A stretch of 64,000 bases of DNA from Methylophilaceae bacterium (GCA_013141125.1 JABFRO010000001.1:558001-622000), one strand, 5' to 3'. Counted from the stretch's first letter, positions 39,341 through 49,365 are shown. Numbers and translations are program-made. Notes: generated from the letters alone by a model not told the origin.

Positions 39341-40513
39341 TTACGGCAGCGCGTGAAATTCATCCGTTAAATGCTTAAGTTCGCCATCAATGATTTTGCG
39401 TGAATTCTTATCGTTTCTGAACAAAATCGGCTGTGCAGCCAATTGCGGATTTTTGGCATCTTCAATGGCCTGCAAAATCACCCCATGCGCAGGGGACAAC
39501 TCACACACTGGGTCAGCCAATTCGGCATCGCCAGCCAGCATCAAGGCCTGACAGCGGCAGCCACCCAGGTCTTTTTCCTTGTCCGGACAAGAGCGGCACG
39601 GCTCTTTCATCCAGTCATCACCGCGATATTTATTGAACGCGGGGGATTCATTCCATGCCCATTCCAAGCCGTGCTCTTGCACGTTGGGGAAGGTCATATT
39701 CGGCAATACGCGCGCCGAATGGCAAGGTAATACCGTACCGTCAGCGGTGACTATCATGAACACTTCACCCCAGCCATTCATGCATTTCTTGGGGCGATCC
39801 GCATAATAATCCGGCACCACAAAATAGATTTTCATCTTGCTGCCGATGCGTTCGCGGAATTTATTGGTCACAGCTTCCGCCTTGATTAACTGCTCGCGCG
39901 TAGGCATCAATTGCGCACGATTGAGTAAAGACCAGCCGTAATACTGGGTGTTGGCCAGCTCTACATAATTGGCACCAATTTGCTCCGCCATTTCAAGAAT
40001 CTCGCCAATATGCTCAATGTTGTAGCGGTGTATCACCACGTTGAGCACCATGGGAAAATCATAATCCTTAATCATGGTGGCTACCTTCTTCTTCAGCTCG
40101 AAGGTATTGGTATCGGTAATGAAATTATTAATCTCTTTGCTAATGTCGTGCATGGAAAGCTGGATATGATCCAACCCTCCACGCTTGAATTCGGCAATGC
40201 GTTTTTCCGTCAACCCCACGCCGGAAGTAATCAAATTGCTGTAATAACCCAGGCTACCGGCTTCCGCCACGATTTCTTCAATATCATCGCGCAATAGCGG
40301 CTCACCGCCGGAAATGCCCAACTGCAAGGCACCCATTTGGCGCGCATCGCGCAGCACCTTGATCCAGGCTTCGGTCGAGAGTTCGTTATGCGTATAGTTG
40401 ACGAAATCCGTCGGGTTGTAGCAGAACGCACAATGCAAAGGGCAGCGATAAGTGATTTCAGCCAGCAACCAGAATGGTTTAGGCAGCGGTTTAGAGTGAG
40501 TTTTTTTGTTCAA
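39341..40513 (-). CDS. pqqE: PQQ biosynthesis radical SAM enzyme PqqE
   Basis: 390 residues. The radical SAM cluster motif CPLHCAFC uses Cys24, Cys28 and Cys31. A SPASM domain with auxiliary clusters follows (CRSCPDKEKDLGGCRCQA). It joins the Glu and Tyr side chains of PqqA, the first step of PQQ formation. The start is a TTG preceded at 5 bases by AAAGGA, and the gene overlaps the pqqD end by 23 bases. PqqD presents the peptide to PqqE. Length is normal for the family. Confidence 0.95.
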   Translation of the reverse strand: MNKKTHSKPLPKPFWLLAEITYRCPLHCAFCYNPTDFVNYTHNELSTEAWIKVLRDARQMGALQLGISGGEPLLRDDIEEIVAEAGSLGYYSNLITSGVGLTEKRIAEFKRGGLDHIQLSMHDISKEINNFITDTNTFELKKKVATMIKDYDFPMVLNVVIHRYNIEHIGEILEMAEQIGANYVELANTQYYGWSLLNRAQLMPTREQLIKAEAVTNKFRERIGSKMKIYFVVPDYYADRPKKCMNGWGEVFMIVTADGTVLPCHSARVLPNMTFPNVQEHGLEWAWNESPAFNKYRGDDWMKEPCRSCPDKEKDLGGCRCQALMLAGDAELADPVCELSPAHGVILQAIEDAKNPQLAAQPILFRNDKNSRKIIDGELKHLTDEFHALP

Positions 40514-40781
40514 TCCAGTCCTTTCCCAGCGCTAAATCCAACATGGACAATACATCCGCTTCCAGCTCGGGCACACCGGGGAAAGCGGCTTGTAATTCTG
40601 CAACAACGTCAGCCACGGTTTTTTTGCCATCCAAACGCTTGATAACCTCGCCCGCTCCGCCATTGAGCTTGACCATGCCTTCCGGGAACAACAACACGTA
40701 GTTTTGCTGCGCGTCTTCCCATTGCAAACGGAAGTGACGCGCCAAACCAAATACCGCGTCAGACTTGATCTTGTCGGACAT
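40491..40781 (-). CDS. pqqD: PqqA-binding chaperone PqqD
   Basis: 96 residues starting [20 protein letters not shown]. It is a RiPP recognition element of winged-helix form that binds PqqA and delivers it to PqqE. Typical motifs are [34 protein letters not shown] and a Leu-rich end. The start lies inside the 3' end of pqqC (23-base overlap) and its end overlaps pqqE, so all three are translationally linked. Confidence 0.94.
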   Translation of the reverse strand: MSDKIKSDAVFGLARHFRLQWEDAQQNYVLLFPEGMVKLNGGAGEVIKRLDGKKTVADVVAELQAAFPGVPELEADVLSMLDLALGKDWIEQKNSL

Positions 40782-41523
40782 ATTGCACACCATTCTCAAT
40801 TTTAACATCACAGCTTTGCAGCATAATCGCATCCGCCAATGCCCACAGCACATCCAGCTTGAACTGCAGAATTTCAAGCGCACGTTCCTGCAAAGCGCGG
40901 CTTTGGCTGAAATAATCCAGCGTAATCGCCAAACCCTGCTCCACATCACGCCGCGCCTGGGTCAGGCGATTTTTGAAATACTGCATGCCTTCCGCGTTGA
41001 TCCACGGATACATATCCGGCCAGGAATCTATACGTTGCTGATGGATATGCGGCGCGAATAATTCCGTCAGTGAGGAACAGACGGATTCTTGCCACGGGCG
41101 TTGCCGCGCAAAATTAATGTAGGCATCCACCGCAAATTTGGCAGCCGGAGCCACCAGTTTGAGCGAGGTGACTTCCTCACGCGTCAAGCCAACTGCGGCA
41201 CCCAGATGTATCCACGCTTCGATACCGCCCTCGCCGCCTTCAGCGATGTGACCGCTGCCATCATGATCGAAAATACGCTGTATCCAGCCGCGACGCACTT
41301 CACGGTCAGGGCAGTTGGAAAGAATCGCGGCATCCTTGATGGGAATCGCAATCTGATAATAATAGCGATTGGCCACCCAGAGCTGCATTTGCTTTTGCGA
41401 GAGCTTGCCTTCATACATCAGCACATGCAAAGGGTGGTAGATATGATAACCACGCCCTTTTTCGCGTAATTGTTGTTCGAATTCTTCACGGCTCCAGACT
41501 TTATCCGTTAGCGTATTACTCAT
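40759..41523 (-). CDS. pqqC: PQQ synthase PqqC
   Basis: 254 residues. It belongs to the haem-oxygenase-like fold family and performs the last ring closure and eight-electron oxidation of PQQ using O2. Conserved stretches are [35 protein letters not shown] and the His/Glu helices ([18 protein letters not shown]). It lies 12 bases after pqqB and overlaps pqqD. A need for O2 implies at least micro-oxic conditions. Confidence 0.95.
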   Translation of the reverse strand: MSNTLTDKVWSREEFEQQLREKGRGYHIYHPLHVLMYEGKLSQKQMQLWVANRYYYQIAIPIKDAAILSNCPDREVRRGWIQRIFDHDGSGHIAEGGEGGIEAWIHLGAAVGLTREEVTSLKLVAPAAKFAVDAYINFARQRPWQESVCSSLTELFAPHIHQQRIDSWPDMYPWINAEGMQYFKNRLTQARRDVEQGLAITLDYFSQSRALQERALEILQFKLDVLWALADAIMLQSCDVKIENGVQYVRQDQV

Positions 41524-41535
41524 GCATATCTCCGT

Positions 41536-42453
41536 TTAAAGAATAATATCCATACCATCATAAGAAATTTCAATGCCAGCCGCTTCCAGCACTTTGCGCT
41601 CGGCAGATTCCTCATTCAGGATAGGATTCGTATTGTTGATGTGTATCAAAATCTTGCGTTGCTTTTCATAAGCGGCCAGCACTTCCATCATGCCGCCCGC
41701 GCCGGATTGCGGAATATGGCCTATATCGCGCGCGGTCTTGTCTGATAAACCCATGTCTATCATTTCGGTATCTGTCCAGAAGGTACCGTCCACCATTATG
41801 CAATCGGCTGCGGCAAATTGCGCTGGCAGATGCGGTTCTATCTCGCCCAGACCCGGCGCATAGAACAAGGATTTACCCGTTTGCGTATCTTCCACGCGCA
41901 CGCCTATGGTGTCGCCGATATGGCTGTCGTAACGGTGGGGCGAATAGGGTGGAGCCTTGCTTTTCAAGGCCACGGCAGTAAAGCGCAGATTGGCTACACC
42001 GGGGATTTCAAAAGAAGTGTTGCCGTCAATCGGCACTTCATGATGATTAATACCACAGTAATGGCCAAGAATATTGAATAGGGGATTACCGGTGGTTAAA
42101 TCCTGTTTCACCATTTCGGTACAGTAAATTTCGCGCTTGACCTGGCCTTCTCGTAACATCAGCAAACCTGTGGTGTGGTCAATTTGCGCGTCTATCAGCA
42201 CAATGCCGACAATGCCACTATCGCGCAAAGCGCGTCCAGGCTGCAACGGAGCGAATTCCTGAATTTGCTGCAACACATCAGGCGAAGTATTGAACAACAC
42301 CCAGTTAACGCCATCACCGCTGACACAAATGGAGGATTGTGTGCGTTTGCGTGCCTTGATAGTGCCTTTTCTTAAACCATCACAATTTGGACAATTGCAA
42401 TTCCATTGCGGAAAACCGCCACCAGCACCAGAACCTAAAACATGAATATGCAT
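41536..42453 (-). CDS. pqqB: PQQ biosynthesis hydroxylase PqqB
   Basis: 305 residues. A metallo-beta-lactamase-fold protein with the Cys motif WNCNCPNC near the N-terminus and the partial metal motif DAQIDHTTGLL. Family members act as iron-dependent hydroxylases on the tyrosine of the PqqA-derived diamino acid. The ATG lies 88 bases after pqqA, past the hairpin. Sequence and length are typical. Confidence 0.95.
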   Translation of the reverse strand: MHIHVLGSGAGGGFPQWNCNCPNCDGLRKGTIKARKRTQSSICVSGDGVNWVLFNTSPDVLQQIQEFAPLQPGRALRDSGIVGIVLIDAQIDHTTGLLMLREGQVKREIYCTEMVKQDLTTGNPLFNILGHYCGINHHEVPIDGNTSFEIPGVANLRFTAVALKSKAPPYSPHRYDSHIGDTIGVRVEDTQTGKSLFYAPGLGEIEPHLPAQFAAADCIMVDGTFWTDTEMIDMGLSDKTARDIGHIPQSGAGGMMEVLAAYEKQRKILIHINNTNPILNEESAERKVLEAAGIEISYDGMDIIL

Positions 42454-42506
42454 TAAAAACTTTCTACGACTAAATTACCGAGTAAAGGAAACTATCCCAT
42501 AAAACT

Positions 42507-42531
42507 AAAAAGGCTGCCTAGGCAGCCTTTT
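42507..42531 (-). terminator. Attenuating hairpin between pqqA and pqqB
   Basis: A near-perfect palindrome AAAAGGCTGCC-TA-GGCAGCCTTTT lies 11 bases after the pqqA stop and 54 bases before pqqB. A hairpin here would end most transcripts after pqqA and so make extra precursor peptide, as known for pqq operons elsewhere. Confidence 0.75.
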
Positions 42532-42541
42532 AACTAGCACA

Positions 42542-42613
42542 TTAGCGGTTGCAAACGTACATAGTTACTTCAAAACCAAAACGCATTTCTGTAACAGCTG
42601 GCTTAGTCCACAT
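42542..42613 (-). CDS. pqqA: PQQ precursor peptide PqqA
   Basis: 23 residues, [20 protein letters not shown] followed by CNR. Glu15 and Tyr19 form the conserved E-x3-Y pair cross-linked by PqqE to build PQQ. AAGGAG lies 7 bases before the ATG. Being very short it is easily missed, but length, sequence and position at the head of pqqBCDE leave little doubt. Confidence 0.97.
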   Translation of the reverse strand: MWTKPAVTEMRFGFEVTMYVCNR

Positions 42614-42914
42614 AAAAAAACTCCTTGGAAATGAATAAATAAAACGCTTCAGAAACCCGTTGCTGAGAAACCTGTGCGTACTACGTATTGTGCTTTAAGC
42701 AGCCATTAGCCACATAGTGCAAAATACCGCAGTTCACCCTCATGATTTTCATTAGCAAGGAGAATTCCATCAATGTTGTTAGCAACAAACATAAGCGGTG
42801 GCGGTAGTTGCTGAAACCCCGTAAAATTGCGCCTGACAATGCGGGTAGGCCGCTTTTTTTATTTTCCAGGCTTTTTTAATTTTCAGGACGACGTTCACTT
42901 TTCGCAACACTACC
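42614..42914. other. Intergenic region between pqqA and hisC
   Basis: 301 bases separating divergent transcripts. It holds the pqqA ribosome site, a possible 13-codon leader (42773-42814) and T-rich sequence (42854-42880) downstream of GCGG/CCGC that could act as a weak terminator before hisC. No other gene seen. Confidence 0.5.
42773..42814 (+). other. Possible leader peptide upstream of hisC
   Basis: The frame encodes MLLATNISGGGSC and ends in TGA. AAGGAG lies 9 bases before its ATG, a better ribosome site than that of hisC itself. It contains no His or aromatic codons, so classical His or Phe attenuation does not fit; Gly, Ser and Cys codons end it. Could also be chance. Confidence 0.35.
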
Positions 42915-44027
42915 ATGCCCCCTAATTTACAGCCGCTCGCACCGCCCTACATACGCGCTATTGCGCCTTATCTTCCCGGAAAACCGATCACCGAGCTTGC
43001 TCGTGAAATGGGTTTACAGCCGGAAAACATCGTCAAGCTGGCCTCCAATGAAAACCCGCTGGGCATTAGCCCCAAGGCGGAAGAGGCCATGCAGTTCGCC
43101 TTATTGGATACAGCGCGTTATCCTGATGGCAATTGTTTTGCCTTGCGCGATGCCGTGAGCAAGAAGTTTGCGTTAGCGCCCGATCAGCTGGTATTTGGCA
43201 ACGGCTCCAACGATATTCTGGAGTTAGCCGCGCGTGCATATCTGGTTCCTGGCACGGAGGCAATTTATTCACAACATGCGTTTGCAGTTTATGCGCTGGT
43301 CACACAGGCGATAGGTGCCACGGGCGTTGTTGTTCCGGCCCTGGATTTTGGTCATGATCTAAGCGCAATGTTGGCGGCGATCACAGCCAAAACACGCATG
43401 ATATTTATCGCCAATCCGAATAATCCCACCGGCACTTTGTTGGATAAACAAGCGTTGTTGGCATTTCTGCGCGCCGTGCCTAAAAACATTGTGGTTGTGC
43501 TGGATGAAGCCTATGACGAATATCTGCCTGCTGCGCGCAAGTCTGAAAGTCTGAGCTGGTTGGCTGAGTTTAATAATCTGATTATTTCACGCACCTTTTC
43601 CAAAGCTTATGGCCTGGCAGGCTTGCGCGTGGGTTTTGGTGTGGCGGCAATTGCCGTGGCTGATATGCTCAATCGCGTGCGTCAGCCATTTAATGTGAAT
43701 AGCATTGCGCAAGCGGCGGCTGTGGCTTCATTGGCGGATGATGATTTTGTGGCGCGCACTTATGCTCTGAATCAGGCCGGCATGTTGCAAATTACGCAAG
43801 GCCTAGGCGAGTTGGGTTTAAGCTTTATTCCATCATTTGGTAATTTTGTCAGTTTTCATATTGAAAATGGGGCTGGCATTTATCAAAAATTATTACAACA
43901 CGGCGTTATCGTGCGGCCGGTGGCCAATTATGAAATGCCGGATTATCTGCGCGTGAGCATAGGCTTGTTTGCAGAAAACGCCCGTTTTTTAGCTGCACTA
44001 AAAGAGATTATCGAGGAAGCAAAATGA
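42915..44027 (+). CDS. hisC: Histidinol-phosphate aminotransferase
   Basis: 370 residues. A fold-type I PLP enzyme. The start [21 protein letters not shown], substrate motif [14 protein letters not shown] and the PLP-lysine region [18 protein letters not shown] are typical of HisC. It converts imidazole acetol phosphate to histidinol phosphate. Some homologues also act on aromatic keto acids, which fits its coupling to a DAHP synthase: the next ATG overlaps its stop by 4 bases. Confidence 0.93.
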   Translation: MPPNLQPLAPPYIRAIAPYLPGKPITELAREMGLQPENIVKLASNENPLGISPKAEEAMQFALLDTARYPDGNCFALRDAVSKKFALAPDQLVFGNGSNDILELAARAYLVPGTEAIYSQHAFAVYALVTQAIGATGVVVPALDFGHDLSAMLAAITAKTRMIFIANPNNPTGTLLDKQALLAFLRAVPKNIVVVLDEAYDEYLPAARKSESLSWLAEFNNLIISRTFSKAYGLAGLRVGFGVAAIAVADMLNRVRQPFNVNSIAQAAAVASLADDDFVARTYALNQAGMLQITQGLGELGLSFIPSFGNFVSFHIENGAGIYQKLLQHGVIVRPVANYEMPDYLRVSIGLFAENARFLAALKEIIEEAK

Positions 44028-45040
44028 TTATTGTGATGAAAGCCCCCACCGATGAACAAGTGGATCTGGTGGTTAGAAAAATCAAGGAATTTGGCCTGGA
44101 TGCCAACATTTCACGCGGCACCGAGCGTACTGTCATCGGCGCTATCGGCGATGAACGCAAGCTGGATCAGGAGCTGTTTGAATCCTTGCCCGGCGTGGAA
44201 CAAGCACTGCACATCGTCAAGCCTTACAAAATTGTGGCGCGTGAATGGCATAAAGAAGATACCGTCATCGACATCAAGGGCATTCCACTGGGCGGCAAAG
44301 AGATACAAATCATCTCCGGCCCGTGTTCGGTAGAAACGCAGGCGCAAATGGATTTATCCGCGCAAGGCGTAAAAGCCGCCGGTAGCCGTTTGATGCGCGG
44401 CGGTGCGTTTAAACCCAGAACCAGCCCGTATTCCTTTCAGGGCACGGGGGTTGAAGGCCTGGATATTTTCCGCAAAGCGGCGGACAAACAAGGCCTGCCT
44501 ATCGTCACCGAGCTGATGGATGTGCGCCAGCTGGATGCTTTCCTTGAATACGGTGTGGATGTGATTCAAATCGGCACACGCAATATGCAAAACTTTGATC
44601 TGCTGAAAGAAGTCGGCAAGGTCAATGTGCCTATCATCCTCAAGCGCGGCATGTCGGCCACTATTTCCGAATGGCTGATGGCGGCTGAATACATTGCGGC
44701 TGGCGGTAACCACAACATCATTTTCTGCGAACGCGGCATACGCACTTTTGAAACCTATTACAGAAATGTGCTGGATGTGACGGCGATTGCAGTTCTGAAA
44801 AAAGAAACCCACTTGCCGGTGATTGTTGATCCCTCCCACGCGGGCGGTAAAGCCTGGATGGTGCCCGCTTTATCGCGTGCCGCCATTGCTGCCGGTGCCG
44901 ATGGCCTGCTGGTGGAAATGCACCCCAACCCGTGTGAAGCCTGGTGTGATGCCGATCAAGCGCTGAACCCACAAGAGCTGATTAACCTGATGGCTGAATT
45001 GCGCGGAATTGCGCACGTCATTGGACGTGAAATTTTATAG
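44024..45040 (+). CDS. aroF: 3-deoxy-7-phosphoheptulonate synthase (type I-beta)
   Basis: 338 residues. An N-terminal ferredoxin-like regulatory domain (about 1-70, [20 protein letters not shown]) precedes the TIM barrel. The barrel has [40 protein letters not shown] and [14 protein letters not shown]. This architecture is the Thermotoga-type DAHP synthase, feedback-sensitive to aromatic end products through its N-domain. It condenses PEP and erythrose-4-phosphate to open the shikimate pathway. It is translationally coupled to hisC. Confidence 0.92.
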   Translation: MIIVMKAPTDEQVDLVVRKIKEFGLDANISRGTERTVIGAIGDERKLDQELFESLPGVEQALHIVKPYKIVAREWHKEDTVIDIKGIPLGGKEIQIISGPCSVETQAQMDLSAQGVKAAGSRLMRGGAFKPRTSPYSFQGTGVEGLDIFRKAADKQGLPIVTELMDVRQLDAFLEYGVDVIQIGTRNMQNFDLLKEVGKVNVPIILKRGMSATISEWLMAAEYIAAGGNHNIIFCERGIRTFETYYRNVLDVTAIAVLKKETHLPVIVDPSHAGGKAWMVPALSRAAIAAGADGLLVEMHPNPCEAWCDADQALNPQELINLMAELRGIAHVIGREIL

Positions 45041-45063
45041 CCCGCACTCTGCTCTATTCGAGT

Positions 45064-45087
45064 CGGTGTGGGCTTAAATCCACACCG
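45064..45087 (+). terminator. Hairpin after the DAHP synthase gene
   Basis: CGGTGTGG / CCACACCG, 8 bp with an 8-base loop and no T-tract. It may stabilise the 3' end or reduce read-through into the synthase gene at 45132. Confidence 0.35.
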
Positions 45088-45131
45088 CTCATCCCGATTG
45101 AAATCATCCTCATAAAGCGCTGCCTAGCAAA

Positions 45132-46163
45132 ATGCATTCCGGTGAACCCAGTGATATTCCCTTGCGTGAAGTACTCAAGGGTACCAGCCGCTCTTTCTAT
45201 TTGAGTTTGCGCTTTCTACCCAAAGCCACACGCAGCCAAACCGCTCTTGCCTATCTGCTGGCGCGTGCCGCTGACAGCCTGGCAGATGCACCCAGCTTGC
45301 CAGCCAAAATCAGGCTGAACGCGCTCCATCAGTTTCGCCAGGCACTGGAAGAAAACAACGGACAAGCACCGGTGTTTTCAGCTGCCATCATGGCCGCGCC
45401 GGATAATCCGCGTGAACAAGAGCTATTGCAGCAACTACCCCTGATATTCACACCCTATGCCGCCCTGAGTACTCAGGATCGCCATTTGCTGCGCGCCGTA
45501 TTACGCACCTTAACCGGTGGCATGGTGGATGATTTGCAGCGCTTTCCCAGTGGCGAGCTACATGCCTTATCCACGCGCGCCGAGCTGGATGCTTACACTT
45601 ACGCCGTGGCTGGCTGCGTAGGCGAATTCTGGACGCGCATACACGCCGCCCATCTGCCTGCACTAAAAGATTTGGATATTGAAACCAATATTGAACGCGG
45701 CGTACGTTTGGGCAAAGGCTTGCAGCTGGTCAACGTATTGCGTGATCTGCCGCGTGACTTGGCTGGCGGACGCTGTTATTTGCCGTTGGAAGATTTAAGT
45801 GCTGTTGGGCTGACCCCGGACGATTTGCATAATCCGCAAAATTGGCCAAAACTAAAACCCGTCATCCACGCCTGGTCCGAACGTGCGCTTGCACATTTCG
45901 AGGAAGGATTTCTTTATATTCTGGCACTGCCAGCCTGTGAGAAACGCCTACGCCTATGCAGCTGGTGGCCGCTGGCACTGGGCTTGCAAACCATCGCCCT
46001 GCTGCGCCAATCAGAAAATTTATTGGAAAGCGGACGCATAGAAAAAGTATCACGCCGCTGGGTTTACAAACTGCTAATCAACTCCACCTTGCGCGGAGCC
46101 TCGGATGCTTATCTGCGCTCTGCGTATTCTAAGTTACGTAAGCAAAGCACAGATTCAAAATAG
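45132..46163 (+). CDS. Squalene/phytoene synthase-family protein
   Basis: 343 residues. The trans-isoprenyl synthase fold is marked by the N-terminal TSRSFYLSLRFLPKATR, a first Asp-rich motif in the form ARAADSLADAP and the second region LGKGLQLVNVLRDLPRDLAG with its paired Asp residues. Such enzymes join two prenyl diphosphates head to head, making squalene (hopanoids) or phytoene (carotenoids). No other hopanoid or carotenoid gene is adjacent, so the product cannot be named. It is convergent with the next gene. Confidence 0.85.
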   Translation: MHSGEPSDIPLREVLKGTSRSFYLSLRFLPKATRSQTALAYLLARAADSLADAPSLPAKIRLNALHQFRQALEENNGQAPVFSAAIMAAPDNPREQELLQQLPLIFTPYAALSTQDRHLLRAVLRTLTGGMVDDLQRFPSGELHALSTRAELDAYTYAVAGCVGEFWTRIHAAHLPALKDLDIETNIERGVRLGKGLQLVNVLRDLPRDLAGGRCYLPLEDLSAVGLTPDDLHNPQNWPKLKPVIHAWSERALAHFEEGFLYILALPACEKRLRLCSWWPLALGLQTIALLRQSENLLESGRIEKVSRRWVYKLLINSTLRGASDAYLRSAYSKLRKQSTDSK

Positions 46164-46182
46164 CCAGCAACCAAATTCAGGC

Positions 46183-46722
46183 TTATTTCTTCAACGCATT
46201 AAGCTTGTCTATAACCAGTAGCGCCAATTTGCGTGCAGCCGCTACGGTTACATCTTTATCCAGAGTCGAAGCTTCCATCTGAACTTTTGTAACTAAAACC
46301 AATGGCGATTCCGACTTAAGACCTTTGCGCGTGTCCATCAGCTTGATTTGAGGAAATGAAAACAAATAACTGGGTTTCCAGCTTTCTCCCATCAGCACGT
46401 AATCCGCTCCGCAGGCTCCACCCAGGCTCGCTGCTAGCTCTGGACGATCAAATAAATAACTAATCGCCTGTTTGCTGGCTTTTAATAATTCATCGCACGG
46501 TTTCAATAGCACATAACCATGCGCAGCCAGCGTTTGTTTGATGACGGTATCCAACAGCGCTACACGCTCTATTTCTTGCGGTGCATCGGGAAGAGGCGAT
46601 ACATCCCGTAGAATAAAATCCACCACCATGATTTTTGGCATGGCTGGCACTGATGCCACATCAGCCGCACATATCAAACCATAAAAAAATAACCCACTTA
46701 CTAGAATTAAAAACCTAAGCAT
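46183..46722 (-). CDS. Small secreted protein, DUF2380/DUF3280-like
   Basis: 179 residues. A signal peptide (about 1-19, ending LICAAD) is followed by an alpha/beta domain beginning MPKIMVVDFILRDVSP, with later CGADYVLMGESWKP. This layout is seen in DUF2380- and DUF3280-type periplasmic proteins and resembles the TolB-N-like or CsgG-like fold used for envelope components. No catalytic motif is seen. It is a single gene, divergent from nothing obvious, located downstream of rep on the same strand. Confidence 0.55.
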   Translation of the reverse strand: MLRFLILVSGLFFYGLICAADVASVPAMPKIMVVDFILRDVSPLPDAPQEIERVALLDTVIKQTLAAHGYVLLKPCDELLKASKQAISYLFDRPELAASLGGACGADYVLMGESWKPSYLFSFPQIKLMDTRKGLKSESPLVLVTKVQMEASTLDKDVTVAAARKLALLVIDKLNALKK

Positions 46723-46775
46723 TTTATATTTTCCAAACTAATTGAAATTTACTGATATTGTTAAAATTGGTAGGT

Positions 46776-48794
46776 TCAAATCACATCTGGTTTATTTGCC
46801 AGCATGGCACGTATCTGTGCCATGCGCTCTTTGCCATGTTCCTTGCTGGCGGCGGGGTCAGCTGTGGGGCTGCCAAAATGGCGCACATCGTCGGCAGGCA
46901 GTTCTCCTATAAAACGGCTGGGTTCGCATTGCTCGGATTCACCGGCACGTTTTCTTTTTCGGCACCAGGAAATATTCAGCGATTTTTGCGCACGGGTGAT
47001 GCCTACATACATCAAGCGCCGTTCTTCTTCGATTTTGCCGTTATCCACGCTTTCACGGTGCGGCAAAATGCCCTCTTCCACACCTATCAGAAATACATGG
47101 CCAAATTCCAGCCCTTTGGCGGCATGTAGCGTGGAGAGTTTTACCGCATCGGGCTCTGCATCATCGCGCCCCTCCAGCATACTCATCAAAGCGACCATTT
47201 GCGTGAGGTCGAGCAAGGTTTTCTCATCGCCAGGTTCGCCATTGCCATCGGCTTTGCGCGTGAGCCAGGCGACAAATTCCAGCAGATTTTTCCATTTGAT
47301 TTCAGCGCTGCGGCTTTCTTCGGTGTCGTATAAGAATATTTCGTACTGTATGGCGGTGAGCATGTCATTCAGAATCTCGCCAGCCGGGTCTTTTTCTGCG
47401 CGTTCCTGGATTTTGTTGATGAACTGGCAGAAGGTCAGCAAATCTTCCAATTGGCGATTGCCCATTTCGCGCTGAAAATCGCCTTCATACGCGGCGGCAA
47501 ACAACGATAAATGATGCTTGCTGGCATATTCTCCCAGCCGTTCCAGTGTGGTGCTACCTATGCCTTTTTTCGGTGTGGTGGCCGCGCGGATAAATGCCGG
47601 ATCATCGTCTTCATTGGCGATCAAACGCAAGTAACTGACAATATCCTTGATCTCTGCCTTGTCAAAAAACGATTGCCCGCCGGAAACGGTATACGGCACT
47701 TTATGATTACGCAGTTGCTGCTCAAATACCCGTGCCTGATGGTTGCCGCGATACAGCACCGCATAATCGGCAAAACGTGTGCGATGCTCGAATTTATGCG
47801 CCAATAGTTTCATTACCACTGATTCGGCTTCGTGTTCTTCATCCTTGGCGGAGCTGACCTGAATCAGCTCGCCCGTGCCCAAATCACTCCACAATTTTTT
47901 CTCGAACAGCTTGGGGTTGTTAGCAATGACCTGATTGGCAGAACGCAAAATGCGCACCGTGGAGCGGTAGTTTTGCTCCAGCTTGATGACTTTCAGCCGG
48001 GTAAAATCCTCGGTCAGTTGGCGCAGATTTTCCACGTCGGCACCGCGCCAGCCGTAGATAGCCTGATCGTCATCACCCACCGCCGTAAAGCGCCCTTCCA
48101 CACCGGTGAGCATTTTTACCAGTTTGTATTGGCAGGTGTTGGTGTCCTGATATTCATCAATCAGCAGATACTTAAGCTTATGTTGCCATTTATTCAGGGC
48201 CTCCGGGTGTTGCTCAAACAACTCCACCGGCAGTTTAATCAAATCATCAAAATCCACGGCCTGATAGGCTTTCAGCGTTTGCTGATATATCTGATATACC
48301 TTGGCGGCGGCATGGCTTAATTCTTCGTCGGCTACTATCAGCGCTTGGTCCGGGTTGATAAACGCATTTTTCCAGCTGGAGATTTGCCATTGCGTTTTTT
48401 TCAGCAATTGCTTGTCGGTAGTGGCTAAAACATCGGCCAATATCTTGAAGCTATCCGATGAATCCAGAATGGAAAATTGCGGCTTATAGCCCAGCAACTT
48501 GGCTTCCTGGCGCAGCATTTGCAGGCCCAGCGAATGGAACGTGGCAATGGTCAAGCCCTTGCTCGGCTTGCCTTGCAGCAATTTGCCCACACGCTCCTGC
48601 ATTTCGCGCGCGGCTTTATTGGTAAAGGTAATGGCGGCGATTTCTTTGGGCGCATAACCGCAATGCTCGATCAAATGCACAATTTTGTGCGTGATGACGC
48701 GCGTCTTGCCACTGCCGGCACCCGCTAGAACCAGCAAGGGACCATCCAGATATTTGACCGCTTCGCGCTGGGGGGAATTGAGTTGTGACAACAT
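46776..48794 (-). CDS. rep: ATP-dependent DNA helicase Rep
   Basis: 672 residues from the ATG at 48794, equal to the length of E. coli Rep; a longer frame to 48941 adds atypical residues. UvrD/Rep motifs are seen in order: Q motif LNSPQREAV, Walker A AGAGSGKT, Ia TFTNKAAREM, II IDEYQDTN, III GDDDQAIYGWRGA, IV EQNYRST, V LSTLHAAKGLEF and VI EERRLMYVGITRA. Rep unwinds 3'-5' and clears replication forks. The gene is divergent from the MEKHLA gene. Confidence 0.93.
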   Translation of the reverse strand: MLSQLNSPQREAVKYLDGPLLVLAGAGSGKTRVITHKIVHLIEHCGYAPKEIAAITFTNKAAREMQERVGKLLQGKPSKGLTIATFHSLGLQMLRQEAKLLGYKPQFSILDSSDSFKILADVLATTDKQLLKKTQWQISSWKNAFINPDQALIVADEELSHAAAKVYQIYQQTLKAYQAVDFDDLIKLPVELFEQHPEALNKWQHKLKYLLIDEYQDTNTCQYKLVKMLTGVEGRFTAVGDDDQAIYGWRGADVENLRQLTEDFTRLKVIKLEQNYRSTVRILRSANQVIANNPKLFEKKLWSDLGTGELIQVSSAKDEEHEAESVVMKLLAHKFEHRTRFADYAVLYRGNHQARVFEQQLRNHKVPYTVSGGQSFFDKAEIKDIVSYLRLIANEDDDPAFIRAATTPKKGIGSTTLERLGEYASKHHLSLFAAAYEGDFQREMGNRQLEDLLTFCQFINKIQERAEKDPAGEILNDMLTAIQYEIFLYDTEESRSAEIKWKNLLEFVAWLTRKADGNGEPGDEKTLLDLTQMVALMSMLEGRDDAEPDAVKLSTLHAAKGLEFGHVFLIGVEEGILPHRESVDNGKIEEERRLMYVGITRAQKSLNISWCRKRKRAGESEQCEPSRFIGELPADDVRHFGSPTADPAASKEHGKERMAQIRAMLANKPDVI

Positions 48795-48903
48795 GAGGGG
48801 AGCGATTTTAGCGTTTACCGGCGTTTGGTGCCACTCAAATTGCGGAACTGTAGTGTTTATGGAATGCGCACTATAATCCGGCCTATCTTTCAGGAGCCAG
48901 CCC

Positions 48904-49365
48904 ATGCCAGACCTTGTTTTTCTACAGCGCCATACACACATTTTATGCGCCAGTTACCAGCATTGGATCGGGCAGCCGCTTCTGCAAAACGGTCTGCAAG
49001 AAATCGCCAGCGATGTTGTGCAGCAATTAATGCAAGCGCCTTTTGCGCTGGTTTCACATGGTACAGAAGCCGATCCGATCTTCAATTACGCCAACCTGCT
49101 GGCACTGCAACTATTCGGCATGACATGGGAGGAATTCACCGGCTTGCCATCACGTTATTCGGCAGAACCTTTGGCACGCGCAGAGCGAGCCAGCTTGTTG
49201 GAACGCGTAGAGCGCTTTGGATTTATAGATGACTATTGCGGGGTGCGTATCGCCAAAGGTGGCCAACGCTTTAAAATCAATCAGGCCACCGTGTGGAATT
49301 TACTTGATGAAAACGGTCAGCATTATGGCCAAGCGGCGCTTATCCGCGATTGGCAGGCGCTTTAG
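48904..49365 (+). CDS. MEKHLA-domain protein
   Basis: 153 residues that make up a single MEKHLA domain, a PAS-related fold first noted at the end of plant HD-ZIP III proteins. Conserved stretches are [41 protein letters not shown] and a C-terminal WNL segment. Bacterial stand-alone forms are small putative sensors with no established ligand. It lies 70 bases upstream of purT on the same strand and may share its transcript. Confidence 0.82.
   Translation: MPDLVFLQRHTHILCASYQHWIGQPLLQNGLQEIASDVVQQLMQAPFALVSHGTEADPIFNYANLLALQLFGMTWEEFTGLPSRYSAEPLARAERASLLERVERFGFIDDYCGVRIAKGGQRFKINQATVWNLLDENGQHYGQAALIRDWQAL

Noticed and set aside
46776-48941. Longer start for rep at 48941
   Set aside because: The additional 49 residues are unlike Rep, and the ATG at 48794 gives the usual N-terminus and length.
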